DNA from: Arcicella sp040387735
GTDB lineage: Bacteria; Bacteroidota; Bacteroidia; Cytophagales; Spirosomataceae
Length of the DNA stretch: 64,000 nucleotides
Direction of reading: 5' to 3'
NCBI GenBank assembly: GCA_040387735.1
Contig: JAZKDE010000024.1
Coordinates: 3,407-67,406, forward strand
Part shown: piece after piece, positions 43,478 through 52,398 of the stretch
Layout of the letters: the number at the start of each line of letters is the position of its first letter
How positions within the stretch are numbered: the stretch's first letter is position 1
Program-made: the position numbers and the translations under genes
The notes under the pieces: model-generated
What the model saw: the letters and a program-made list of their open reading frames with translations, nothing else
Told to the model about the DNA's origin: nothing
Databases searched by the model: none

Positions 43478-44108
43478 TGTTTCGTGGTTGTTTTAATCGT
43501 AAAAATTCTTACATTTGTCAGAGTAAAACAATTATTGATTAAGTTAGTTATTAGGTTATTAATGTTTGGTTTTCCCAATTATGGTAAATCTTAACAGTTT
43601 TCTATAAAAAATAGGTCTAAATTTTATGTTTTCGTTTACACTGAGATAGTTATTACTAAACTTTTCTGAATGTTTATTGCAACATTTTAGCCTTATTTTC
43701 CCCAAAAAATTCTTGATGAAGTTATTAATTTCAGTTAAAAGTCGTTTTTTAAAGAAAAAATGACAATCAAAGATAGCTGAAGAAGTTTACTTGTACCCGA
43801 AAGAAAACATGGGAAATATTATTCTGGTGGGATCCCTTAGAAAATTGAATAAACGGAGAAAACATTAACAAATGCGAATAAATATCATATTGTGCTACCG
43901 CATAATAAAAAGACAGAGGCAAATATTTGATTTGTAAGGTTAAATATTTATGTTTGTCTCTATACTGCGTAAAGCTTTAAGTTTAATTGGTTCAGTTAGT
44001 AATTCATTTTGATAGAGAAATAATTGGTTGTACGATATTTGTATATAATTATATTAAAAATATAAAATAAGTTGTGAGGAATTAGTTTTTCTTTGAACTC
44101 ATAGCTTT

Positions 44109-44162
44109 ATTTTGGTGTGTTAGTGATACATTTTGGCGAACCTTTTTGGGGCTCGCCAAATT
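44109..44162 (+). repeat. 54-bp hairpin-bearing intergenic repeat, copy B
   Basis: This copy is identical to 11484-11537 (reverse strand) at 49 of 54 positions. It has the same 20-base lead, then a hairpin that pairs TTTGGCGAACC with GGCTCGCCAAA. It lies 36 bp from the stop of the DUF1549/DUF1553 gene, whose transcript would read through it in the antisense direction. Confidence 0.75.
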
Positions 44163-44197
44163 CTTTATATACGGGTTTTAGAATTCTTTGATCGTTT

Positions 44198-46960
44198 TTA
44201 TTCCTTCGTAATAAACTCATCTAAATTCAGAATTGCAGTGGCAACCATCATTTTTGCGGCAAGATCAGGCATATTTTTAGGAAGTGTATTGTCGGGACAA
44301 TAGCCCAAAAACGTCATTGCATCCGCAGGTTTAGACTTGAAACTTCGATATGATTTTTGGTATAAATTATTTAGAATCAATAATTTATCATTTGAGATTT
44401 CTTTTGCCATTGCCAACTGATACCCCTTTCTAATCTGTTCATTAATAGTACCTTTTTCTTCACTCATTCGCTGGGCAAAATACTTGGCACATTCCACATA
44501 AACGGGGTCGTTTAAAGTAGTAAGTGCTTGTAAAGGTGTGTTGGTACGTAAACGTCTTGCCAAACAAATTTCCCTACTTGTTCCGTCAAAAGTTATCATA
44601 GATGGGTATGGACTACTTCTCCGCAAATAAGTATATAAAGCCCTACGAAATTGATCATCGCCTTCACTCAGTTTCCAACTTGCTCCACTGTATGGAATTC
44701 GCCAAATACCTTCTGGTTGATAGGGCATAACACTTTTACCGTAGATTTTATTACTTAAAATTCCACTAACAAATAAGGCTTGGTCACGTACTTGTTCGGC
44801 TGATAATCTGACTCTTGGCCCACGAGTAAAAAAACGATTTGTGGGGTCTTTTTCTAACATTTCGGGCGTAACTTTTGAGTCTTGCTGATAAGTTGCAGAC
44901 AAGACAATCTCCCGCAGAAGTTTTTTAGGTTGCCAATTATATTCTTTCATAAATTTAATCGAGAGATAGTCTAATAAGGGAGGATTTGAAGGTGTAAAAC
45001 CTTGTGTTCCAAAATCTTCAATCGTTTCTACGAGTCCAATGCCAAATATTTGTTCCCAGAAACGATTGACAGCTACTCGGGCAGTTAATGGATTTTGCTC
45101 ACTACCAATCCAAGTAGCTAAACCCAAACGGTTTTTGGGTAATCCTTTGGGCAAACTTCCGAATAAAGCAGGAATATCGGGTTGAACTTCTTTGCCTTTA
45201 GCCGTCCAGCCACCCCGTTCAAAAATATGAGATTTTCGATGAAGATATTTAGGATTTTCGTCCATAATCAAGGTTACATCCGTATGAAGGGTTATTAATC
45301 GCCAAAACTCATTTTGGCTTGTTTGATATTCAGGCGAATTTTTTGCGGGAAATTCACTCAAAAATCCAAACCAATCAAATAAAGCGGTATATTCTTCAGT
45401 GCCTTTCATGATAGGATTGGTTGTGGACAAATATAAATCATGAATACCGCCTACGGGTTTGAAAGTTAGTTTGTCTGGAGCAAAACCTTGGGTGGTGTCT
45501 AATTTTGCAGTGAATAAAATTACCCCATCAGGTTTGTCTAATCTTACGGTCAATGTTCCTCCCAATTTCCAACAATTATATTGGTAAATCATCAAGTTTT
45601 TGTTGGTCAAATCGACGTTTTTGAGTCGGGCTGAACCCCCATTTTGAATGCCTAAAAATTTCGTATCCGATAGTTCTGACTTTATGAATTCATCACAAGT
45701 CAGTGAGTTGTACGTTGGTTGCCAAGTTTTCAAAAATTTGGTATATTCTTTAGCTTTTTCAATGGAAGAGTTTTTCTGAATCCACTGTTTAATATTTTCA
45801 ACTTTGGTTGCATCTTCTTTTTTGTAAAGTCTTAAATGTGGATAATCCCCGAAAGTATCTTCGTCACGAGTATTATTGAAAAATGCCATATATTTGTAAT
45901 AATCTTCGTGCCGAAAAGGGTCGTAGGGATGACTATGACACTGAATGCAGCCAAAAGTTGTTCCTTGCAAAACCTCCCAAGTCGTATTAACTCTATCTAA
46001 AATAGCCGCTGTTCTAAATTCTTCATTGTCCGTTCCTCCTTCATCATTGGTCATGGTATTGCGGTGGAATCCCGTGGCAATCAATTGATTATCCGTTGGA
46101 TTTGGCAATAAATCGCCTGCCAATTGCTCTTTAATAAATTGATTATACGGCATATCTTGATTAAATGCCTCAATTACATAATCTCGGTATTTCCAGATAC
46201 TCCGAACATCATCCCGTTCGTAGCCTTTAGTATCAGAATATCGGGCCAAATCCAGCCACATTCCCGCCCAACGTTCACCGTAGTGAGGAGATGCCAATAG
46301 TTTATCGACGGCTTTGGGGTAAGCTGTTTCAGATTTATCATTCAAAAAATCAGTAAGTTGTTGTTCGGTAGGAGGTAAGCCAGTGAGGTCGAGAGAAACA
46401 CGACGGAGGAGAATGGCTTTTTCAGCTTGCTTTGAATGAGTAAGGTTTTCGTTTTTTAATTTATCCGAAACAAAATAATCAAGGTCATTTTTCTCCCATT
46501 TTGGAGAGAACCAATCTGCAAAACCCGCCAAGAAACTTTTCCCAGGAATGGGAGGTAACTCAGGCGTAGTAAATGCCCAATGTTCACCCCATTTAGCTCC
46601 TTGTTTAACCCATTTAGTCAAAATTTCGATGTCTTCTTTTGATAATTGTTCCGCCTGATAAGGCATTCGCTCTTCGGGGTCTTTGTGCGTAAGGCGAGTA
46701 ATGAAATCTGAATGTTCGGGGTCGCCAGCAATGATCGCAGGTTTGCCAGATTTGGTTTTTCCTAAGGCTTCTTCCCGAAAAAGTACACTAAATCCGCCCT
46801 GTTTTTTTACCCCACCGTGACAAGCAATGCAGTTTTTATTCAAGATTGGTTTAACTTGAGTACTGTAATCAATTTCATCACCGTGTTCGAATAGCGAATA
46901 CAGGGAAAAACTGCTCACTAATACGGCAGAACCCCAAAATAGTATTTTATTAATATTCAT
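44198..46960 (-). CDS. DUF1549/DUF1553 cytochrome c-domain protein (PSD1 type)
   Basis: This 920-residue exported protein has an N-terminal signal or anchor (ILFWGSAVLVSSFSLYSLF), a Planctomycete cytochrome C-like domain with the haem motif CIACH (about residues 44-48), then DUF1549 and DUF1553 (AGMWLDLARYSDTKGYE, a second CIQCH in TFGCIQCHSHPYDPF, ARVAVNRFWEQIFG, DQALFVSGIL). Such proteins usually pair with a DUF1501 protein and are thought to act in the periplasm in degradation pathways. Here the DUF1501 gene on the same strand is 5.8 kb away. Confidence 0.88.
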   Translation of the reverse strand: MNINKILFWGSAVLVSSFSLYSLFEHGDEIDYSTQVKPILNKNCIACHGGVKKQGGFSVLFREEALGKTKSGKPAIIAGDPEHSDFITRLTHKDPEERMPYQAEQLSKEDIEILTKWVKQGAKWGEHWAFTTPELPPIPGKSFLAGFADWFSPKWEKNDLDYFVSDKLKNENLTHSKQAEKAILLRRVSLDLTGLPPTEQQLTDFLNDKSETAYPKAVDKLLASPHYGERWAGMWLDLARYSDTKGYERDDVRSIWKYRDYVIEAFNQDMPYNQFIKEQLAGDLLPNPTDNQLIATGFHRNTMTNDEGGTDNEEFRTAAILDRVNTTWEVLQGTTFGCIQCHSHPYDPFRHEDYYKYMAFFNNTRDEDTFGDYPHLRLYKKEDATKVENIKQWIQKNSSIEKAKEYTKFLKTWQPTYNSLTCDEFIKSELSDTKFLGIQNGGSARLKNVDLTNKNLMIYQYNCWKLGGTLTVRLDKPDGVILFTAKLDTTQGFAPDKLTFKPVGGIHDLYLSTTNPIMKGTEEYTALFDWFGFLSEFPAKNSPEYQTSQNEFWRLITLHTDVTLIMDENPKYLHRKSHIFERGGWTAKGKEVQPDIPALFGSLPKGLPKNRLGLATWIGSEQNPLTARVAVNRFWEQIFGIGLVETIEDFGTQGFTPSNPPLLDYLSIKFMKEYNWQPKKLLREIVLSATYQQDSKVTPEMLEKDPTNRFFTRGPRVRLSAEQVRDQALFVSGILSNKIYGKSVMPYQPEGIWRIPYSGASWKLSEGDDQFRRALYTYLRRSSPYPSMITFDGTSREICLARRLRTNTPLQALTTLNDPVYVECAKYFAQRMSEEKGTINEQIRKGYQLAMAKEISNDKLLILNNLYQKSYRSFKSKPADAMTFLGYCPDNTLPKNMPDLAAKMMVATAILNLDEFITKE

Positions 46961-47085
46961 CTGAGCGTTTTTGAATTTTTAACTTTTCATCGGTCAATAA
47001 GTTATAAAAAAAAAGGCATTTTATTATGTGGTATCATCGGCTTTTGTTTTGGACAAAAAATACAGAGATAATTTACTATAAAATA

Positions 47086-47119
47086 AAAATCCCCGCAATT
47101 TTCAGATTGCAGGGATTTT
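47086..47119. terminator. Terminator hairpin between the outer membrane receptor and DUF1549/1553 genes
   Basis: The arms 47086-47099 and 47106-47119 pair over 14 bp with one mismatch and have A- and T-rich ends. A second short hairpin, 47159-47167 with 47182-47190 (9 bp perfect), lies closer to the receptor stop codon. Together they probably end the receptor transcript. Confidence 0.65.
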
Positions 47120-47206
47120 GTGTTGTGATGTGTTAGTTTTATTTTTACTATCAATAATGAAGGCTCAAATGTTAAACTATATGAGCCTTCGAGGTAATTA
47201 AATTTA

Positions 47207-49804
47207 TTATCTTGGACGACCGCCGCCACCCGTTGGTGCAGGAGTTGCCGCAGGCTGTTGTTGGCCGCCACCGCCGCCTTCGCCGCCTTCTTTCAAATCA
47301 TCGTTATTAACTGATTTCTTCTTCTTTTTGGTATCACTAAAAGTCATTTTTCCGATGCGATAACTGAAGTTAATTTTGAAGTTCATATTACGCAAAGTAG
47401 TTGTACTATTTTGTGTAATTGTCGGCGAGTCGATATTGTTTTTGATGATGAATCCATTAGGTGTAAAAAAGTTTTCCGCTCCCAAGCCAATACTTCCTTT
47501 TTTGTTCAAGAAATCTTTCTTTACGCTCAAGCTGTAAATCCCGAATCCACTTTGATTTCCTTGTAATTGAACTTGATTTCCTCTATAAAAAGCAAAGGTT
47601 TGTAAGCCCCAACCTTTCGCCAGATTATAACTACCAAATAATCTGAAACTTGCCACAAATCCTTCGTTTTTAGCATTGTAGAGTGGATTTGGGTTGTTAT
47701 TTTTCAAAATAGTGTAGTATAAATCTGTTCCACCACCCAATTGGAATTTATTAGAAATATTTACGTTTCCGAAAATGTTCATTCCGTAAGCATCTTCATT
47801 ACCAATATTCAAATAGTTGGTTAAGATAATTGGTTTTCCTTGTGCATCAGTTGTACTGGTACGAACGCTTTGAATTCCACCTGTGGTATTTCTCATGAAA
47901 AGTGCGGTAGTCAAAAAAGTATTTTTGAAGAAAGTATTAACCGTGAATTCGTAATTATTGGTAAATTCAGGAGCCAAATTTGGGTTTCCTTCTGTTACAT
48001 TCGATGGGTTTGAAGCGTTACGATTCGGGTTCAAAAATTGTAAAGAAGGTCTTTGAATACGACGGTTGTAAGCTATTTTCAAAGTCGTTCCACCTTTCAA
48101 ACTTTTAGATAAATTCACGCTTGGTACAAATGTTCCGTAATCAGCAATGTCAATATTTTTAGCCACACCACTTTCCGTAGTTTGAGTTGCATCAATATTG
48201 GTGTATTCATAACGGCCACCCACTTTAAGGCTATATTTGCTTTTCGTTGTGAGGGTGTATGAAAGATACGAAGCGGTAATATTTTGGTCATAATCTAATG
48301 AACCATTATTACCCACTTGTCGGAAAACTGAATTTACTTTTCTGAAAATTCCTTTTCCACCAAATTCAATCATCTGTGTTTTACCAATTGGTGTTTGATA
48401 ATCAGCCTGTAAAGTTGATTCTTGATTGTAACTTGGATTGGTATTCGTGACAAGATTCAAGCCTAATTTAACCAATGAATCAGGTAGATTTAAGATTGTG
48501 TTGGTGAAATCTGTATTACGATTATTTCGGCTGTATTGTCCCGAAAATGTAAATTCTTGTTGTGGCTTTTTGAAAGTATGCGTATAGTCAAAATTGGCAT
48601 CAATGTTATTTGAATTATCAATTGACTCAACATTACGGGTTGAAGAACTTGTTTGAAGATTGTTCTTGAATATCTGCGTTAACAAACCGTCTTGATAACT
48701 TGATTGATTTCTGGCTCCAAGACGAACTGATGCCGTAATAGAGTTTGTTTTGTTAATGTCCCAGTCCCAACCTAATTGATAATTTCCGAATAAACCATTG
48801 TTACGAGTTTCTGCTCCTTGAACATTTGTTGATTTACTTCCATCCGTTCCAGTAGTGATTTGAGTATTATCAAAACGACCGTTTATATTGTAGTTCGCTC
48901 TACCGAAACCTCCCAAAGAGAATCCCATGTTTCCTTTGCGATAGTTCCCATTTAATGATAAGTTTCCACCTCTGATACCAACGCTACTGTCTAAATTAAG
49001 GGTAAGACCTTGTAAGGTATTTTTCTTAGTGATGATGTTAATAATTCCTGAAGAACCTTCAGCATCATATTTTGCCGATGGAGAAGTAATTACTTCCACC
49101 GATTTAATCATATCCGCAGGAATTTGTTTCAAGGCATCCGCAACGCTACTGGCAATGATGGTAGAAGGTTTATTGTTAATCAAAACCTTCACATTTTGAC
49201 TACCACGAAGCGATACATTTCCGTCCAAATCCACCGTTAATGAAGGAACTTTTCTTAAAACATCGGCTCCATCTCCACCTTTATTACTGGCATCTTTTTC
49301 GGCATTATAAACCAATCTATCCACTTTATCTTCCATCAAAGAACGTTGTCCTTCCACGGTTACTTCTTGAAGTGTTTGAGTACTTTGGTTTAATTTAATA
49401 ATGCCCAAGTCGATTTCGTCGTTTTTATTGACAATTTTAACGTCAACTCTTTTTGTTTGATAGCCCATAAATGAAATGGACAAAATATATTCGCCCGTAG
49501 CGATTTTGGTGAGTGAGAATTTCCCTTTATCGTCACAGATTGCTCCGTCAACGGGTTTTTTATCAGCTTTAGTAATGAGAGCAACGCTGGCGTATTCAAC
49601 CGCTTGTGAAGCAGATGAATCAATAACATATCCCGTTATTTTGGCAGAACCCTTTGAGGCAGCTTGTGCTGTGCCAGGAATGGCAGTTGGCTCACTTTTT
49701 CTACCTCCGCCCATACCACCGAAGCCACCACCCATCGGGAATTGTGCTAAGATACTATTTGAGAAAGTGCCAAGAATTGTTAATAATAGTAATATCTTTT
49801 TCAT
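47207..49804 (-). CDS. TonB-dependent receptor / outer membrane beta-barrel protein with Gly-Pro tail
   Basis: The product has 865 residues from the ATG at 49804 (MKKILLLLTILG); a longer frame to 49864 would put 20 polar residues before the signal peptide. After the signal comes a Gly-rich stretch (FPMGGGFGGMGGGR), a CarboxypepD_reg domain (about 55-130), a plug (VEGQRSLMEDKVDRLVY, SGIINIITKKN) and a barrel of the outer_membrane_beta-barrel (OMP_b-brl_3) kind. The C-terminus is unusual. After the last strands (KINFSYRIGKM) it carries a basic part and then a Gly/Gln/Pro-rich tail ending GGGGRPR, so the terminal aromatic signal is not at the end. The ligand is unknown. Confidence 0.85.
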   Translation of the reverse strand: MKKILLLLTILGTFSNSILAQFPMGGGFGGMGGGRKSEPTAIPGTAQAASKGSAKITGYVIDSSASQAVEYASVALITKADKKPVDGAICDDKGKFSLTKIATGEYILSISFMGYQTKRVDVKIVNKNDEIDLGIIKLNQSTQTLQEVTVEGQRSLMEDKVDRLVYNAEKDASNKGGDGADVLRKVPSLTVDLDGNVSLRGSQNVKVLINNKPSTIIASSVADALKQIPADMIKSVEVITSPSAKYDAEGSSGIINIITKKNTLQGLTLNLDSSVGIRGGNLSLNGNYRKGNMGFSLGGFGRANYNINGRFDNTQITTGTDGSKSTNVQGAETRNNGLFGNYQLGWDWDINKTNSITASVRLGARNQSSYQDGLLTQIFKNNLQTSSSTRNVESIDNSNNIDANFDYTHTFKKPQQEFTFSGQYSRNNRNTDFTNTILNLPDSLVKLGLNLVTNTNPSYNQESTLQADYQTPIGKTQMIEFGGKGIFRKVNSVFRQVGNNGSLDYDQNITASYLSYTLTTKSKYSLKVGGRYEYTNIDATQTTESGVAKNIDIADYGTFVPSVNLSKSLKGGTTLKIAYNRRIQRPSLQFLNPNRNASNPSNVTEGNPNLAPEFTNNYEFTVNTFFKNTFLTTALFMRNTTGGIQSVRTSTTDAQGKPIILTNYLNIGNEDAYGMNIFGNVNISNKFQLGGGTDLYYTILKNNNPNPLYNAKNEGFVASFRLFGSYNLAKGWGLQTFAFYRGNQVQLQGNQSGFGIYSLSVKKDFLNKKGSIGLGAENFFTPNGFIIKNNIDSPTITQNSTTTLRNMNFKINFSYRIGKMTFSDTKKKKKSVNNDDLKEGGEGGGGGQQQPAATPAPTGGGGRPR

Positions 49805-50233
49805 GGATTGTAATGATGTTGTTTGTGTTCTACGATTCCGTAGTTCTGCACAAAATTGGTGCAATTAATTAGTTGATAAAATTGAAATAGTACAAATGGA
49901 CTGTTCTTTAGATAAGCGGGAAAACTCCAAAATCTTAATGATAGATGACTTTATAACACAAAAATTGCACCTCCAGTCCTTAGTTTTTGACAATTTTCGA
50001 CCAACACAGAAAGTCTGCCGATAAGTGAGCGATTTTTGGAGTTTTTTATCAGGAGAACATGAAAAATAATAAAATAAAAAAGATACAAAAGGAGAAGAGT
50101 ACTATAAATTGATAAAGATTCTGAACAGCCTTGTATTTTTGTCCAACAATCATTTAAGTTTGTGAATGATTAAACTTTACTCCACTATTTATTAAGTCGC
50201 TGAATAAATCAATTTCACATTTTAAGAATAAAT
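49805..50233. other. 429-bp divergent promoter region
   Basis: This region lies between the minus-strand receptor gene and the plus-strand GNAT gene. The frames that cross its first 60 bases are shadows of the receptor 5' end. The only supported element is the promoter candidate at 50109-50141. Confidence 0.55.
50109..50141 (+). promoter_or_regulatory. Bacteroidota promoter before the GNAT gene (TTG / TATTTTTG)
   Basis: A TTG at 50109-50111 and the -7 box TATTTTTG at 50134-50141 are 22 bases apart, which fits the TTTG/TAnnTTTG consensus. The start codon is 92 bp downstream. Confidence 0.45.
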
Positions 50234-50785
50234 ATGATAGAAATATACTCAGAACGTTTACGACTCATTCCTCTCGATAATCAATTACTTGAAATTTGGC
50301 AGACGCAAGGTCGTAATGCTATGGAAACTCGATTGGGACTTGAACCTTCTAATTGGTTAATGGCTGATTTTGACCGTGAAGAAACCGAAGATGCTCTCAT
50401 TAATTTTTGGCTCCCGATGACGGATAAAAATCAGGGAGATTTCTTTTGGTTCACTAATTGGGATATTGTCTTAGAAACGGAAAATATCTCTATTGGGGGC
50501 ATTGGTTTTGCGGGATTTCCTGACCAAGACGGCGTTACGATGGTTGGTTATTTTATTGATGGAAATTATCGAGAAAAAGGGTACGCCACCGAAGCTCTGA
50601 CTTGTTTGATTGATTGGGCAAAACTAGAACCCGCCTTAAAGATTATTATTGCTGATACGCCATTTTTTAATTTTCCTTCGCAAAATGTACTCAAAAAAGT
50701 AGGATTTAAGGAATTCTCAATCAGCGAGACGGAGCATATTGATCAAAAAATACAATTAAAAAACTGGAAACTTGTCGTAAAATAA
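50234..50785 (+). CDS. GNAT family N-acetyltransferase
   Basis: This 183-residue protein has the RimJ/RimL-like layout (Acetyltransf_3): IYSERLRLIPLD at the start, then ISIGGIGFAGFPDQDGVTMVGYFIDGNYREKGYATEAL holding the acetyl-CoA loop, and LKKVGFKEFSISET near the end. It transfers an acetyl group from acetyl-CoA to an unknown amine, perhaps a protein N-terminus or a small molecule. It is first of a three-gene plus-strand group. Confidence 0.88.
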   Translation: MIEIYSERLRLIPLDNQLLEIWQTQGRNAMETRLGLEPSNWLMADFDREETEDALINFWLPMTDKNQGDFFWFTNWDIVLETENISIGGIGFAGFPDQDGVTMVGYFIDGNYREKGYATEALTCLIDWAKLEPALKIIIADTPFFNFPSQNVLKKVGFKEFSISETEHIDQKIQLKNWKLVVK

Positions 50786-50854
50786 CGAAAATTGATTAGT
50801 TATTTTATCCGTATTTTAGCAAATTATGGTTCCCGATATTTATTCTATTAGCTA

Positions 50855-51700
50855 ATGAACACATCACAAAATCAAGTGCCAATTCAAACTTTATTTCTGT
50901 TCCCAATCTTGGATAAGTTGCTGATTGACCTTTTGAAAACCTTAAATATTGAAGAATGGAATGCTCCTACTATTGCCAAACTTTGGACGGTAAAGGATAT
51001 AGCTTCTCATTTATTAGATGGGAATTTGCGAGGATTGTCCTATTCCAGAGATAATTATTTTGGAGAAAAACCGCCCATAATCAATTCTTATTCAGATTTA
51101 GTTGGCTTTATCAATCAACAAAATATAGCGTGGACTAACGTTTCAAAACGATTGAGTCCGAGGGTTTTAATTGAACTTTTAACAATTACGGGTCAGCAAT
51201 ATTCGGAATATTTAACAACGCTTAATTCTTTTGATGATGCCATCTTTTCAGTGGCGTGGGCGGGGCAAGAGAAATCGCCAAATTGGTTTCATATTGCCCG
51301 AGAATATACCGAAAAGTTTATCCATCAGCAACAAATTAGGGAAGCAGTAGGTCAGCAAGCACTATTTACGAAAGAATTATTTTATCCATTTATTGATACT
51401 TTCATGTATGGACTTCCTTATACTTACAGAAATATTTTGGCGACGGAAGGAACGGTTATTCAAGTGAAAATTCTCACTGAAATAGGAGGGGAATGGCGTA
51501 TTCTAAAAACTACTGAAAGTTGGCAATTAACGGATAATCTTGAAATAGACCCGATTGCAAGTATTTCTATGAGCCCAGCGATTGCTTGGAAATTATTCTC
51601 AAAAGGTATTAAACCAGAAGATACTTTGGGTGAAGTAGAAATTTTAGGAAATCAGGCATACGCACGAATAGCCTTGCAAATGGTTTCGGTGATGGCGTGA
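50855..51700 (+). CDS. DinB/maleylpyruvate isomerase-like metal enzyme
   Basis: This 281-residue protein has an N-terminal four-helix DinB-like domain of the MDMPI (mycothiol-dependent maleylpyruvate isomerase) kind. Probable metal ligands are the His in WTVKDIASHLLDG (near residue 52) and the His pair region REYTEKFIHQQQIRE (about 150-160). A C-terminal beta domain follows (about 190-281). Members use low-molecular-weight thiols as cofactor. Bacillithiol would be the likely one here because its genes are in the window. The substrate is unknown. Confidence 0.7.
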   Translation: MNTSQNQVPIQTLFLFPILDKLLIDLLKTLNIEEWNAPTIAKLWTVKDIASHLLDGNLRGLSYSRDNYFGEKPPIINSYSDLVGFINQQNIAWTNVSKRLSPRVLIELLTITGQQYSEYLTTLNSFDDAIFSVAWAGQEKSPNWFHIAREYTEKFIHQQQIREAVGQQALFTKELFYPFIDTFMYGLPYTYRNILATEGTVIQVKILTEIGGEWRILKTTESWQLTDNLEIDPIASISMSPAIAWKLFSKGIKPEDTLGEVEILGNQAYARIALQMVSVMA

Positions 51701-51786
51701 TTTATTTGCTTTTTCAGATACTTTAAGCGTAAATTCCTACTTGTCGTTATTTTCTCCCAAATATTTTTCAACTAAAAATAAACCCA

Positions 51787-52353
51787 ATGAAAAACACCAT
51801 TTTATTCATTTTCGCTTTGTCAGTTTTGGCTTGTCAGTCTAAAAAAACAGAAAATAGCAAAGTTAAGATTGTTGAAAAAGTAAATATTGATACGCTAAGT
51901 TCTGATGTGAAAGTGTCAGAATCTACTTCGAAACCTTTATCGGAAGATGAGAAAGCCAAGAAATGGCTAATCGAAAAAATTGAAGAAAACTTCAAAAATA
52001 CCGATGGAATCATGGAGTCAATTTGCACCAAAACCTATGCTGAATACAAAAGTGATGCAACAGGTGTTGATTATGACGGAGGTTTAACGCCGAAAGCATT
52101 TGAGAAAAAATGGAAGGGTAAATTTGATACAAAACACGCTGGCACTGGAACGGGTTTCTTAATTTCAGGACAGGATTGGACAAAAATAAAAGTAAAAAAA
52201 TGTGAATTATCTCCCGTGAAATTAAAGGAAACCTACCTTTTTGAAACAATCATTGAAGACGTGGGGGCTACTACTAAAACTATTTATAAACGAGATATTA
52301 AAGTTATTCCTGCGGGAGGTTCTTTTTTGATTTCGGATGTGTTGGAGTATTAG
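51787..52353 (+). CDS. Hypothetical lipoprotein
   Basis: This 188-residue protein has a short signal and lipobox (LSVLACQSKK, lipidated Cys at residue 16), a Lys/Glu/Ser-rich linker and a C-terminal mixed alpha/beta domain (about 60-188) with CTKTYAEYKSDATGVDYDGGLTPKAFEKKW. No enzyme motif is visible. It is probably anchored to the inner or outer membrane. It shares strand and close spacing with the DinB-like gene. A strong terminator follows. Confidence 0.75.
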   Translation: MKNTILFIFALSVLACQSKKTENSKVKIVEKVNIDTLSSDVKVSESTSKPLSEDEKAKKWLIEKIEENFKNTDGIMESICTKTYAEYKSDATGVDYDGGLTPKAFEKKWKGKFDTKHAGTGTGFLISGQDWTKIKVKKCELSPVKLKETYLFETIIEDVGATTKTIYKRDIKVIPAGGSFLISDVLEY

Positions 52354-52364
52354 AAATTTATTTA

Positions 52365-52393
52365 AGTAGGGGCGTATCGTATTCGCCCCTACT
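52365..52393. terminator. Bidirectional terminator, lipoprotein / symporter
   Basis: Perfect 10-bp GC-rich arms, 52365-52374 and 52384-52393, are followed by ATTTTTT on the plus strand. It lies between the convergent lipoprotein and symporter genes. Confidence 0.8.
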
Positions 52394-52398
52394 ATTTT

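Larger units (their letters stand above)
43366..44197. other. 832-bp non-coding stretch with terminator and repeat
   Basis: No gene of normal size is present. Contents are a terminator (43453-43477), AT-rich filler, a 35-codon frame around 43780-43870 ending LRKLNKRRKH that is not convincing, an imperfect inverted repeat near 43910-43960 and copy B of the 54-bp repeat (44109-44162). The stretch separates the plus-strand TonB genes from the DUF1549/DUF1553 gene. Confidence 0.5.

Noticed and set aside
43780..43870. 35-codon frame ending in a basic stretch
   Set aside because: There is no good start codon before the internal ATG and no recognisable fold, so chance is likely.
49805..49864. N-terminal extension of the receptor at 47207
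   Set aside because: It would place 20 polar residues before a normal signal peptide.
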